From the NCBI GenBank assembly GCA_016946835.1, contig JACVTC010000051.1, forward strand, positions 337,501-399,500: 62,000 bases of DNA, given 5' to 3'. Shown here piece after piece: positions 1-15,017 of the stretch. Below the pieces are notes generated by a model, which ran no database searches, had not been told where the DNA came from, and saw nothing but the letters and a program-made list of their open reading frames with translations. The first letter of the stretch is position 1, and each line of letters starts with the position of its first letter. This stretch comes from Neocallimastix lanati (nom. inval.) (taxonomy: Eukaryota; Neocallimastigomycota; Neocallimastigomycetes; Neocallimastigales; Neocallimastigaceae). The position numbers were made by a program, and so were the translations under genes.

Positions 1-249
1 TTATATTTTTATTTAAAAAAAAAAAAAAAAAAACATCTCAGAATCGTTATAAAATGAAAATTAAACAAAGCTTATAAAAGAATCATATATTTGATATTTA
101 CTTCATTTTTTATAAATATGGAAATTGGTGATTATGAATTTACATTTGGGAATTTACAATAAAATTTTAATTAAAAATTAAAATAAAATAAAAATTTAAT
201 AATGCATAAACAGTTATTTTTATAAATTTATAAATTTACTTATTTACTT

Positions 250-321
250 TAGAAAATTTTGAAATTGAAATTGAATAAAAAAGATAATAAAGTAAATAAA
301 TTTCAATTTCAAAATTTTCTA
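250..321. repeat. Perfect 23-bp inverted repeat
   Basis: Arms 250-272 and 299-321 are exact reverse complements separated by 26 nt. The spacer also contains TAAAGTAAATA, the inverse of the TATTTACTTTA that overlaps the left end of arm one. A hairpin or the stub of a small mobile element is possible. No target duplication is visible. Confidence 0.7.
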
Positions 322-1586
322 TATATATACATTTCCTATAAATAGAAATAATGATAATAATAAAAAAAAAAAAAAGAAAATTAAATGGATGATATATTGA
401 AGTGTAATAGATAATATATATAATTTTGATAATTTAATTTCTATAATAAATAAATAAATAAATAATAAATAATAAATAATTAATATATAAATAACTAAAT
501 ATATATATAGAATTATATTATTGAGATTTTACTACATAATATATATAATTTATATAATGTACTCTTATTAATTCAATTTTTTTTTTTTTTTTTTTTTTTT
601 TAATTTTTTTAAGAATAATACTTAATTTAATAATTAGTGGATTAATATGTTCAATAAATTCATATAATTTATAATACGGAATTATTAAAAATTTTTAGTT
701 ACAAAGGAAGAAAATAAAAATTAAGACAAGTAAATATTCAAGTTGCAATATTTTAATAATTTTCAATTTTTATGTAATTGTTAATTATTTTTTTTAATGT
801 TCCATTTGATTGCAAATTAATATAAAAACAATAATAATAAAAAAACAAAAAAAAAAAAAAAAAAAATTTAAAATCAAAAATTTATATATATTATACATTA
901 TTCAATTGAAAATAATACAAAGCTCATACTACATCCAAATTAAACTTATACGATATTGAAGGAGAAAAATATGAATAGAAAAATAAATTAGAAAATATTT
1001 ATAATTTATCCAAAATTTGAATTTAAGAATTAATAAAAATTTTACATATATATATTTTCAAAAAAATTATATAATTAATTCTTTCTTTTACTAAAATATA
1101 GGAGAATTAATAATAATTTTTTATTAATATGAAGATAATAAATAGATTCTCACAACGATTTATATTTAAAATGTTGAAAATTCAATTTTTTTTTTTATAA
1201 CTTTATAATTTCAATCCAATACAACCACATTAAATGATTATCTATTTAATATACTTTTCATTAGATTCGGAATAAATAATTAATGATTATATAATATTAT
1301 ATTCTTAACATCCCATATAAAATATAAAATGAGTTAAAATAAAATATTTTTATTATAAAAAAATAATATATATATATATATATATAATATTTATTTAGCA
1401 AAATCAAAAATTTTATAAATATAATTAAAACAATAAATTGGATATATGTTTCATATATATATATATATATATATATAAAGATAGAGAGATAAGTAAGAAA
1501 AATTAAAAAATTAAAAAGGAAATTCAATATTCATGTAATCTAAGAATATTATTAATAAACTTTCATCATAGTTTATTAACGATAAT

Positions 1587-1707
1587 GTCAGCAATTTATA
1601 AAAAATCAATTTACATAAAAAAGACGTATAATAAAAGAGATTTTATATAACGTCAGCAACTTATAAAAATCAATTTTCATAAAAAAGACGTATAATAAAA
1701 GAAATTA
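1587..1707. repeat. Direct tandem duplication, ~65 bp unit
   Basis: Two neighbouring copies begin GTCAGCAA at 1587 and 1652 and share the block AAAAAAGACGTATAATAAAAG. They differ by a few bases and small indels. No coding potential. Confidence 0.7.
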
Positions 1708-2121
1708 TGTATATATATATATAAATAAAAATTGAATAAAATTATAATGGTTTTTATAATATATTGTATAATCAAAAACACGAAGCTTATTGTTATTAAT
1801 AATTTTATATATATATTTATATATAACATTTTTTTTTTTTATAATAATTAATATAATATAGAAAATGAAAATATATACCCATATATTTTATTAAATACAA
1901 AAAATATATATATATATATTTATGTATTATTGTATACTAATTGTTATTTATATATTTATTTATTAATATTCTTTTATATATATATATATATTTATAAATT
2001 AAAATTATATATTTTAAAGTATTTTTTGATATATTAAAATTTATAAATATCGAACATAAGTAAATTGATCTCTATCAGATATATTGTTTTAATAATTTAA
2101 ATAAATTAATTATAATATAAA

Positions 2122-6261
<4,140 letters not shown>

Positions 6262-6396
6262 TTTTATAAAAAAAAATTATATTAAAGAGATAAAAAAGAA
6301 AAAAAAATATTTATAAAAAAAAAATATCATAAATATTATAATAAAATATATATACATAAAAAATATATAAAATATAATTCTAATTATTTCATTTTT

Positions 6397-6444
<48 letters not shown>

Positions 6445-6544
6445 AAATTTAAATTATTATATATATATTATCATTATTTTTATTTTATGAATAAATATAT
6501 TATTAGTATATAAATTTTTTATTTTTTTGTTTTAAAAAATTATA

Positions 6545-6577
<33 letters not shown>

Positions 6578-6643
6578 ATATATATATATATTATATTATT
6601 AAAGTAATAAGAAATGTTATATTTAAAATATAAATGTTAATAG

Positions 6644-6674
<31 letters not shown>

Positions 6675-7557
6675 AGTCTTATTATCATTCCTTATTTGTT
6701 TATTTGTTTTATTATTTAATCATAGTTTTTTTTTTTTTTTTTTTTTTTTTAACATAATAGTTAATAATTTTCATTTTTATTGGAATAACTCCATAATTAT
6801 TTATGGGAGGGAGAAGGGGGGAAGGTTGAATATATACACACAAAGGTTAGGCTAGTTCTATGATTTGAGGAAGATGAAATTTTTATGAGTAGTAAATAAA
6901 AAGTGGTTTTCCTTTTATTATTTTTATAAATTATTATTTTTTTTTTTTAAAAAAAAAAAAAAAAAAGGGGCTAAAGTTTAAATTATCTTTCACATGAACA
7001 GCTATTATATTATCTAGACATTAATCATCATCTCAAATAAATATTTATAATATATATTCCATAGATAATATGACAAAAAAAAAATAAAAAAAATAGTACT
7101 TACAAAAAAAAAAAAAAAAAAAAAATTAATTTAAAAAGATATATATTTGATATCATCACTTGCTTCCTTTGGGCTTAATTATTATTATTATTATTATTAT
7201 TATTTTTTTTTTTTTTTTTTATTTTTTTTTTTTTTTTTTTTTTAATAAATCTATTTTCAAATGGACATTGAAAAGATACTACACCAAAAATAAAAAAAAA
7301 AAAAAAAAAAAAAAAAACATCAAATAATAAATTTAAACAAAAAAAAAAAAATTTTTTTTTATATTTAAATTTAAACTAAAATTAAAAAGGTTTCAATATT
7401 CAATTAATCCTTTTTTTTTTTTTTTCACTTTGATTTTTTTTTTTTTTTTTAAGTATTATTTCATTATTTTCAAACAAACACATATAATTCTATATTAAAA
7501 TTGGGCAACATTTTTTTTTATTTTCATTAATTTTATTTGGGTATTAAAAAATTGATT
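6262..7557. other. Intergenic spacer between WD40 gene and LINE
   Basis: A/T-rich with many poly(A)/poly(T) tracts, a short TCATTA microsatellite near 6650-6675 and one G-rich stretch at 6805-6825. No open frame with coding character. It must hold the 3' end of the WD40 transcript; AATAAA-like words are too frequent to choose one. Confidence 0.7.
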
Positions 7558-7586
7558 GCTTTTTTTTTTTTTTTTTTTTTTTTTTT
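7558..7586 (+). repeat. Upstream target-site duplication of the LINE, GC(T)27
   Basis: GC followed by 27 T residues, directly before the first non-T base of the element (CCCC at 7587). The same GC(T)n pattern recurs right after the poly(A) tail at 12540-12561, as expected of target-primed insertion into a T-tract. Confidence 0.7.
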
Positions 7587-7591
7587 CCCCA

Positions 7592-7766
7592 ATGAAGTGG
7601 ACTGTTTTTCCAGGTCCATGGAGGGTTGATGGAAAAGGAATAACCTATATCAGGTGTACTAATTACAGCTTTCTGTGATTCTGATGATAATCAATGGTTA
7701 TCCTTTCTAAAGTGGCTTCTAGTACGAAGAGAGAAATCTGGAATACTGGAAGACTGTAGAAAGTGA
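7592..7766 (+). other. Coding-like stretch in the LINE leader
   Basis: An ATG only five bases into the element opens a 28-codon frame (begins MKWTVFPGPWRVDGKG, stop at 7676). A second frame, open from about 7635 to 7766, continues with protein-like text (VLITAFCDSDDNQWLSFLKW, later VRREKSG). They could be pieces of one former coding region split by a frameshift, or upstream ORFs. I do not recognise the sequence. Confidence 0.3.
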
Positions 7767-8314
7767 ACCTGACGTTCTATAATGTCTTAAACTGGATATG
7801 TAGTAACATTGGAGTTGTATAATTAATAATATCATGTAGTTTCTACATATTATCATTGTAATGAATCTATTGTATTTTTTACTTTAGCATTATTTTGTAT
7901 ATGTTTTTTTCTATAGTATTATTTATACTCTCATGTAGCTATTGTAAAATGGAAATGTAGGAGATTGATTCACTCCAAAGCTTGTATTTGAGACATTATT
8001 TAACGGATGGGAATCTTTTTATAGTTTTTCACAACTATTATTTCATTAACATTTAAATTTTATATTATATATGATTATTTTACAGAAATTTTTACATAAA
8101 ACAGGAATTTATAATTGAAAATCATTAATTAAAAACTAGTCAACACAAAAAGAAAGAATAACAAACAAGTTTTAGCAAACAATATACACGAAAGAGAAGA
8201 CAACAGCAATAAATTTTTATTTTTTTAATTTTTTAATTTTTTACTAATTTTATTTTTTTTTATTTTTATATTACACTTACCTTTTATTAATATAGATAAG
8301 TTTTTTATTTTATT

Positions 8315-11300
8315 ATGTCAACTATACGAAGAGGTCTGCGACTTTATGGTCCTGACCATGATAAATTTGTTTTAATTTTCATTCATGATCTTGAATCTTG
8401 GACTGAAAGTAGACTATGGGAATTTTTAAGCAAAAAGATATCAAATTGTAATGAAGTTGTTCATGGAATCGTTAAAAAACACTATATTAATATGGAAAAC
8501 TACTTCATCCTAAGAGTTAACTATAATAATTGTACTGATTATTTGAAGGTTATTTATTTGATTACTAAGCACTTACCTGTTAAAAGAATAAAATGGAAGA
8601 TTACTTCAAGGATACGCACATTTAGCAATGTTAATCATAATAGAACCAGGTATTATTCTGAACCCTCAATCCCCATCTCTGAAAGCCTCCTGTATGCTAA
8701 CCCTTTCTCGAATACTAAATATTTCAACCTCTGTATTAGCTGGAACATAAATGGTTGGAATTCTGAAAAACGTGACGGACTCACCAATTTTAATTCAATC
8801 TTTAATCCTATTTGTATTTGTCTTCAAGAAGTCGGTAATAGTTCATTCCTTAACTCCTTTTCTAACTTATATCCATTCCTTAATCATTATAGAACAGTAC
8901 TGAGACGTGCGGACAAAAAAATCCCTGGTATGAGGGGCCTTTATATAGGTGTGCACTCCTCCTGCCAATTCACTAATGATGATTTTGAATATAGATATAT
9001 ACTCTCAGTAAATATATTCTCTTTTTGGGGTGTCAGATGTTCTTTAGGGAACATTTACATCCCTAGCAAAAAACACAAAGACTCTAGAGAAAAAGCGGAA
9101 ACTGATTTTGCTAATTGGCTCAAGAACCATCAGAATAACCCTTCGGCTATTGTTGGTGATTTCAACATGACTAAGCAACAACTCAAAGATCTTATTCTTA
9201 GAATTTCCCCTCAATGGTTTGTTATGGATATGGTTGGTCATCAATTTACTTGGTCTAATGGTGGAAAGAATTCTTGTATTGATTTTATAGTAGTGAACGA
9301 TAAATTAAGATATTATCTGAATATTGCTTCTGTATGCTACTCTTTTAATGACATCTCTGACCATTTACCGCTTATTCTTTCTTGTAAAAAAATATCTCCT
9401 GATGGTTTTGTTACTCCGCCTCGGGATAAACAAATTAAGTGGTCTAATCGAATTTGTAGGGATAAACGTGAAGCAATCTTCTCTCATAATAAATTCACAT
9501 GTTTACTGGATGAATTTGAACATAATGATAATCTAGACTCTAATACAATGGTTAAAAAACTTCTTGACACAGCAAATAAAATAGGCGATGACATTCAAGC
9601 AAGAGTTCCTACAAATTTACAGGGTTCAGCGTTCCATTGTCCTGCTTATATTAAGAAATTATCACATGAAAAACATTTATTTTATAAAAGGATTAAAAAT
9701 TTTAAACTTAGTAATGATTTGTCTAATCTTCAAGAATTTTGTGATCTCTCAAAAGAATATAGAGTTCTTTCTGATTATATCATTAGTATTAAAAGAAATA
9801 TTAGGAATATTAGATTTAAATATTTGATTCATTCCATCGGCGAATGTTTCTTAAATAATGATGCCCAGCGTGGTTGGTCTGGACTTAAGAAAATCTCTAA
9901 ACCTTCTTACTCTCCTTCCCAATCACCTGTATACATTAAAGATAAAGAAGGTAATGTTCTAGTATCCCATGAAGATCAACTAAATCGTTTTGCAGAACAC
10001 TATGAAGAACTTGCTTCTGATATAACTGGTCACAGTCTTAATGAAAATTATTGGAAAAAATTACTTAATTATTCTTCTACTCCTCAGGAATCATGGGATA
10101 TTAATCAACCTATTTCCATGTCAGAAATTCATTCAATTGTTCTTTCAATGAAAAATAACAAAGCACCTGGTCCTGATGGTATACCTACAGAATTTTTTAA
10201 AGCATTTTTTAATTCTGAGAGTAGAAATTCTTCTCAGGATGACTCTAATCAAGAGGTTACTTATTCCGATTGTGCAAAGTGTCTGTTATTACTTTTTAAT
10301 AAAATTTGGGATGGTGACTTTCCTAATGAATGGAACTCTGCTTCTATTGTTTCTATTCCTAAAAAAGGGGATCTTTCAGATTGTAATAATTATCGTGGTA
10401 TTTCACTCATCAATGTAGGTTTAAAAATTCTATCAAAAATTGTCACTAAAAGAATATCGGACTATGCTTTTTCTAATGGAATAATTAGACCAGAACAGTT
10501 TGGTTTTAGAAATAAAGAAGAATGTATTAGTTTATTTGTATCCATTCGTGAAATTTGTCAAAGAAGAAAATTTAAGGATAAATTTACCTTTCTTGCCTTT
10601 CTTGACCTTAAAAAAGCTTATGATTCAGTTCCAATTTACAATATACTTACTAAACTAGATAATCTTGGTATTCGTGGTAAATGCCTTCAATTCATTACTA
10701 ATCTATACCTTACCTCGAAAGCTCGTGCAAACTTTAATGGTAAACTTTCAAAAGAATTTCCAATACACCGTGGTGTTCGCCAAGGGTGTCCTCTCTCACC
10801 TATCTTATTCAATATATTTATCAATGATATTTTTGATAAATGTAAAAGATATGGTGTGATTACTGAAAAGAAAAAGTGTTGTGGTGGATTATTTGCTGAT
10901 GATATTGTATTATTAGCTCCTACAAAATCTTCACTTAAAAACCTTTTGAATATTGCTCATGATTGGGGTATTAAAAATGAAATGACCTTTGGAATCAATA
11001 AATGCGCTACACTAGTTGTTAAACCAAAGAATTTTATTCCTTCAAGACATTATGAAAATCCTACATTTAGACTTGGTATGAACTATATACCAAGCACTAA
11101 TCAATATACATATCTTGGTATACCTTTTAATGAATCGTTGGATTTAAAACCTATTATTGCTAAGATGAACAGTAAAATTAATTATACAGTTAACTCTTTC
11201 TTTAGATTTTTAACCAATAGGAATGTTCCTTTCTACTTTAAAACTCGTATACTAGTTTCTTTTGTCCTTAGTTCAGTTCTTTATTATGCTCCCTTACTTG

Positions 11301-12400
11301 GTTCAAATAAAAAGAATACTGAAAAAGCTCAAACTGCTTTTAATCGAGGTTTGTATTGGAGTTTCGGGTTTAAAAATAAAACCTCCAATACTTCAATTTA
11401 CAATATGTCTAAGGAACTTTCTATACCTCCTATAGCTAGTTTTTGTGCTAAGGCGATGATTCGATGCTTTAAAAAGTGGAAAGATTCTTCTTGTATTATT
11501 TCTCATTTAGTCAAAAATATACCTACACTTTCTCACTATTCATGGACGAAAAAAGCACGGAGTTTAGCAGTACACAAGCACAGTAATAAACTTCCTGGAG
11601 AAATAAGGAAGTTTTACTGGGAAAATATTCATTATTCAAGCACTCCTGCGATCAGATCTACAAAATACAAGAAATTTAAATTTGGTTTTAAAAAATTTAT
11701 TCATCGTCTATCACTTAAATATTCACAATTTTCTCTTGGATTTTTTTGGATTGGACGAATTAAATGTGGATTCAAATTTGATGTAAAAACGTATGTTAAA
11801 AGTAATCTAGTATCAGAATATTGCCCAACATACTGCCCTTGTTGTGGTGAGAGTAACAGCATACCTAGTTTTACACACTGGATACTTTTATGTCCTAAAT
11901 TTGAAGAATTTAGGCAACATTTCATTCCCTTTGTTGATGAAATTTTTATTAATTTTTCTCTAATTGTTCATGAGAAATCATTGAACATTCCTGATGATAA
12001 AGAGGAAGATTTTGATGATAATATCAATTTTTACGTGCTGTGTATCCTTCTTGGCGGAAATGCAGTATTTGAAATCTTAAAGATCGGCTCGGGGGAAAGA
12101 AGGCGACTTATTAATAATATTTTTCAATCACCTTCGAACGAGTCTTCTTTCCCGATTTCATATTTTGTGGGGCTTGCGGAATTCCTTACTAACGTTATGC
12201 CTATTGTGATTGGTGATTTTTACACCATGATCGATATGTATAGTGTTAGACCTACCGTTGTCAAGAGTGTCGACGTCGTAACGATAAGGCAAAGAAGAAA
12301 TTCTGATACAGATTCGAATGATAATTTTCATCCACATGGGGTTATCTTCGATGAATGGGAAGAGTTAGAGGCCTTTTCGTCCTCGAAGCTCATAACGTAG
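8315..12400 (+). CDS. LINE polyprotein: EEP endonuclease, reverse transcriptase, zinc knuckle
   Basis: 1361-aa replication protein for target-primed reverse transcription. Residues 1-135 form an unassigned N-terminal domain. Residues ~140-355 are an apurinic-type (EEP) endonuclease: SWNINGWN, catalytic Glu in ICLQEVG (~170), VGDFNM (~280), ISDHLPLIL (~348). Residues ~590-900 are reverse transcriptase: NNKAPGPDGIPTEFF, AFLDLKKAYDSV, RQGCPLSPILFN and the catalytic FADDIVLLAP (~858). A C-terminal CCHC-type motif (CPCC...THWILLC, ~1175-1195) is typical of these proteins. ATG at 8315 is the first in the frame after an AT-rich leader. The frame is uninterrupted and all catalytic motifs are present. 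The clade (L1/Tad/R1-like) cannot be fixed by eye. Confidence 0.93.
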   Translation: MSTIRRGLRLYGPDHDKFVLIFIHDLESWTESRLWEFLSKKISNCNEVVHGIVKKHYINMENYFILRVNYNNCTDYLKVIYLITKHLPVKRIKWKITSRIRTFSNVNHNRTRYYSEPSIPISESLLYANPFSNTKYFNLCISWNINGWNSEKRDGLTNFNSIFNPICICLQEVGNSSFLNSFSNLYPFLNHYRTVLRRADKKIPGMRGLYIGVHSSCQFTNDDFEYRYILSVNIFSFWGVRCSLGNIYIPSKKHKDSREKAETDFANWLKNHQNNPSAIVGDFNMTKQQLKDLILRISPQWFVMDMVGHQFTWSNGGKNSCIDFIVVNDKLRYYLNIASVCYSFNDISDHLPLILSCKKISPDGFVTPPRDKQIKWSNRICRDKREAIFSHNKFTCLLDEFEHNDNLDSNTMVKKLLDTANKIGDDIQARVPTNLQGSAFHCPAYIKKLSHEKHLFYKRIKNFKLSNDLSNLQEFCDLSKEYRVLSDYIISIKRNIRNIRFKYLIHSIGECFLNNDAQRGWSGLKKISKPSYSPSQSPVYIKDKEGNVLVSHEDQLNRFAEHYEELASDITGHSLNENYWKKLLNYSSTPQESWDINQPISMSEIHSIVLSMKNNKAPGPDGIPTEFFKAFFNSESRNSSQDDSNQEVTYSDCAKCLLLLFNKIWDGDFPNEWNSASIVSIPKKGDLSDCNNYRGISLINVGLKILSKIVTKRISDYAFSNGIIRPEQFGFRNKEECISLFVSIREICQRRKFKDKFTFLAFLDLKKAYDSVPIYNILTKLDNLGIRGKCLQFITNLYLTSKARANFNGKLSKEFPIHRGVRQGCPLSPILFNIFINDIFDKCKRYGVITEKKKCCGGLFADDIVLLAPTKSSLKNLLNIAHDWGIKNEMTFGINKCATLVVKPKNFIPSRHYENPTFRLGMNYIPSTNQYTYLGIPFNESLDLKPIIAKMNSKINYTVNSFFRFLTNRNVPFYFKTRILVSFVLSSVLYYAPLLGSNKKNTEKAQTAFNRGLYWSFGFKNKTSNTSIYNMSKELSIPPIASFCAKAMIRCFKKWKDSSCIISHLVKNIPTLSHYSWTKKARSLAVHKHSNKLPGEIRKFYWENIHYSSTPAIRSTKYKKFKFGFKKFIHRLSLKYSQFSLGFFWIGRIKCGFKFDVKTYVKSNLVSEYCPTYCPCCGESNSIPSFTHWILLCPKFEEFRQHFIPFVDEIFINFSLIVHEKSLNIPDDKEEDFDDNINFYVLCILLGGNAVFEILKIGSGERRRLINNIFQSPSNESSFPISYFVGLAEFLTNVMPIVIGDFYTMIDMYSVRPTVVKSVDVVTIRQRRNSDTDSNDNFHPHGVIFDEWEELEAFSSSKLIT

Positions 12401-12489
12401 TTTTTTAATATTAATATAAAAAAATTTCATGTATTTAAATTTCATGTATTTTTTAAAAAAAAATATTATTAAATAAAGTTTATTCCTAG

Positions 12490-12539
<50 letters not shown>

Positions 12540-12542
<3 letters not shown>

Positions 12543-12561
12543 TTTTTTTTTTTTTTTTTTT
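12540..12561 (+). repeat. Downstream target-site duplication of the LINE, GC(T)20
   Basis: GC plus 20 T residues directly after the poly(A) tail, matching 7558-7586. The T-run differs in length, as expected for a slippage-prone homopolymer. Confidence 0.7.
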
Positions 12562-13100
12562 ATTAATATTTATATTAGATTTTATATATAAACATATAAA
12601 CAATCATTTTTTACGTTAACAATTTTTATTTTTTAAGATTAATATATGTTTTTTTATTTTTTTTTTTATTTTATATTATTATTGTACATTAATATTAATA
12701 ATAATATTATATTATATATATTTATAAGATAGATGGATTATATATATATATATAAGGATCATTTTTTAATTTTTTTTTTTTTTATTATTTTAGAACAATA
12801 AATACATAAAATTAATGATAATAATAATAGTAATAAAATTAACAATAAGGAAAATTTCGAAATTAACATTAATACTGTTTTAAATAATAAAAACAATAAA
12901 CTTATTTTTGATGATTATACTAAAATAATAATAATAAAAATAATAATAATAATAATTATAATTATAATGATAATAAAAATAATAATAATAAAAAAAAAAT
13001 AAAAAAAAAACCTTTGTATATAAAAAGAAATTTAATAAATAAAATTTACTTTCTAAAAATTTTTAATGATATTTTATTATTTAAAATTTTCTTTCTTTTT

Positions 13101-13144
<44 letters not shown>

Positions 13145-13199
13145 TATTTAAATATTTTTTTTATGAATATATTATTTTTATGAACAATATGGTTGAATG
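12562..13199. other. AT-rich spacer, no gene seen
   Basis: Poly(T) runs, AAT-type microsatellite and short low-complexity frames only, including a poly(T) of about 30 near 13104-13135. Confidence 0.7.
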
Positions 13200-13319
13200 A
13201 TTGTATTTGTATGCCATTTTACAACACATTTTGCTAATATATATATATATATAAACATTCTGCAAAAATGACTATGTTTTTGAACATAAAAAAGCATATA
13301 TTTGGCATACAAATACAAT
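13200..13319. repeat. 120-bp inverted-repeat unit with perfect 17-bp termini
   Basis: Arms 13200-13216 (ATTGTATTTGTATGCCA) and 13303-13319 are exact reverse complements. Inner segments (CATTTTGC and GCAAAAATG) pair imperfectly, so the whole unit can fold into a long hairpin. Size and terminal repeats resemble a miniature inverted-repeat element, but no clear target duplication is seen. Confidence 0.5.
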
Positions 13320-13411
13320 ATGTCTTTATTTGGAAGCAATAATTTATTCATTTAATTTAATTTTATTAAATATAAAACTTATTAAATATATATAGATGTA
13401 TATATATTAAT

Positions 13412-14875
13412 TCATAATTTATATGGTCATAACAAAACTTATAATCCATATAAAAAAGCTTTCATCTTCAGATTAATTATTTTAATTTATAATTAAATAC
13501 TTTTATATATACACATCGATATATATTTAATAATTTATATGGCCATAACAAAACTTATAATCCATATAAAAAAGGCTTTCATCTTCAGATTAATTATTTT
13601 AATTTATAATTAAATTCTTTTATATATACATATATATATATTTAATAATTTATATGGTCATAACAAAACTTATAATCCATATCAAAAAGGCTTTCATCTT
13701 TAGATAATTATTTTAATTTATAATTAAATTCTTTTATATATATACATATATATATATTTAAAACTTTATTTGGTCATAACAAAACTTATAATCCATATCA
13801 AAAAGGCTTTCATCTTCAGATTAATTATTTTAATTTATAATTAAATTCTTTTATATATACATATATATATATATTTAATAATTTATATGGTCATAACAAA
13901 ACCTATAATCCATATCAAAAAGGCTTTCATCTTCAGATTAATTATTTTAATTTATAATTAAATTCTTTTATATATATACATCTATATATATTTAATAATT
14001 TATATGGCCATAACAAAACTTATAATCCATATCAAAAAGGCTTTCATCTTTAGATAATTATTTTAATTTATAATTAAATTCTTTTATATATATACATATA
14101 TATATATTTAATAATTTATATGGTCATAACAAAACTTATAATCCATATCAAAATGGCTTTCATCTTTAGATAATTATTTTAATTTATAATTAAATTCTTT
14201 TATATATACATATATATATATATTTAATAATTTATATGGTCATAACAAAACTTATAATCCATATCAAAAAGGCTTTCATCTTTAGATAATTATTTTAATA
14301 TATAATTAAATTCTTTTATATATATACATATATATATATTTAAAACTTTATTTGGTCATAACAAAACTTATAATCCATATAAAAAAGGCTTTCATCTTCA
14401 GATTAATTATTTTAATTTATAATTAAATTCTTTTATATATACATATATATATATATTTAATAATTTATATGGTCATAACAAAACCTATAATCCATATCAA
14501 AAAGGCTTTCATCTTTAGATAATTATTTTAATTTATAATTAAATTCTTTTATATATATACATATATATATATTTAAAACTTTATTTGGTCATAACAAAAC
14601 TTATAATCCATATCAAAAAGGCTTTCATCTTCAGATTAATTATTTTAATTTATAATTAAATTCTTTTATATATATACATATATATATATTTAATAATTTA
14701 TATGGTCATAACAAAACTTATAATCCGTATAAAAAAGGCTTTCATCTTCAGATTAATTATTTTAATTTATAATTAAATTCTTTTATATATACATATATAT
14801 ATATATATTTAATAATTTATATGGTCATAACAAAACTTATAATCCATATAAAAAAGACTTTCATTTTCAGATCAT
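13412..14875 (+). repeat. Satellite array: 13 copies of a ~116-bp unit
   Basis: The block GGTCATAAC (or GGCCATAAC) recurs at 13425, 13541, 13656, 13772, 13889, 14006, 14122, 14238, 14354, 14471, 14587, 14704 and 14823, spacing 115-119 bp. Each unit contains the hairpin-forming pair ATATGG...CCATAT, the core GGCTTTCATCTT and a TA-rich tail. Two diagnostic variants alternate among copies: CTTCAGATTAATT versus CTTTAGATAATT, and TTTATATGG versus CTTTATTTGG (copies 4, 9, 11), suggesting multi-unit duplication. The array ends 142 bp before the ATG of the large gene at 15018, so it occupies that gene's presumed promoter side. Confidence 0.95.
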
Positions 14876-15017
14876 AATTTTAATGACAAAAAAGTTTTAA
14901 ATTCTTATTATCTCTATTATTATTAGTATTAGTATTTCTATAAAAAGATTTTATTGATATTTGTGATAATTTTTTAATAATAAAAAATAAAAAAAAAAAA
15001 GTTAATTCAATTTTAAA

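Larger units (their letters stand above)
1..2121. other. AT-rich intergenic region, no gene seen
   Basis: Nearly pure A/T sequence with poly(A) and poly(T) runs and TA microsatellites. Stops occur in every frame and the few short open frames are low-complexity. The only structured parts are the inverted repeat at 250-321 and the direct duplication at 1587-1707, listed separately. The right end should hold the promoter of the WD40 gene starting at 2122, but no specific element can be named in such A/T-rich DNA. Confidence 0.7.
7587..12539 (+). mobile_element. Full-length non-LTR retrotransposon (LINE)
   Basis: About 4.95 kb: a 728-nt leader, one 1361-codon ORF (8315-12400), a short 3' tail with an AATAAA-type signal near 12471, and a poly(A) run of about 45 ending at 12539. 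GC(T)n duplications flank it. The base composition is clearly less A/T-rich than the surroundings, and the ORF has no stop or frameshift, so the copy looks young and possibly active. There is no separate gag-like ORF1. Confidence 0.88.

Noticed and set aside
1297-1527. 76-aa minus-strand ORF
   Set aside because: Ile/Tyr/Phe run from TA repeats, no start context or domain.
13412-14875. CRISPR-like array
   Set aside because: Units are contiguous ~116-bp repeats without unique spacers, in a eukaryotic context. It is a satellite.
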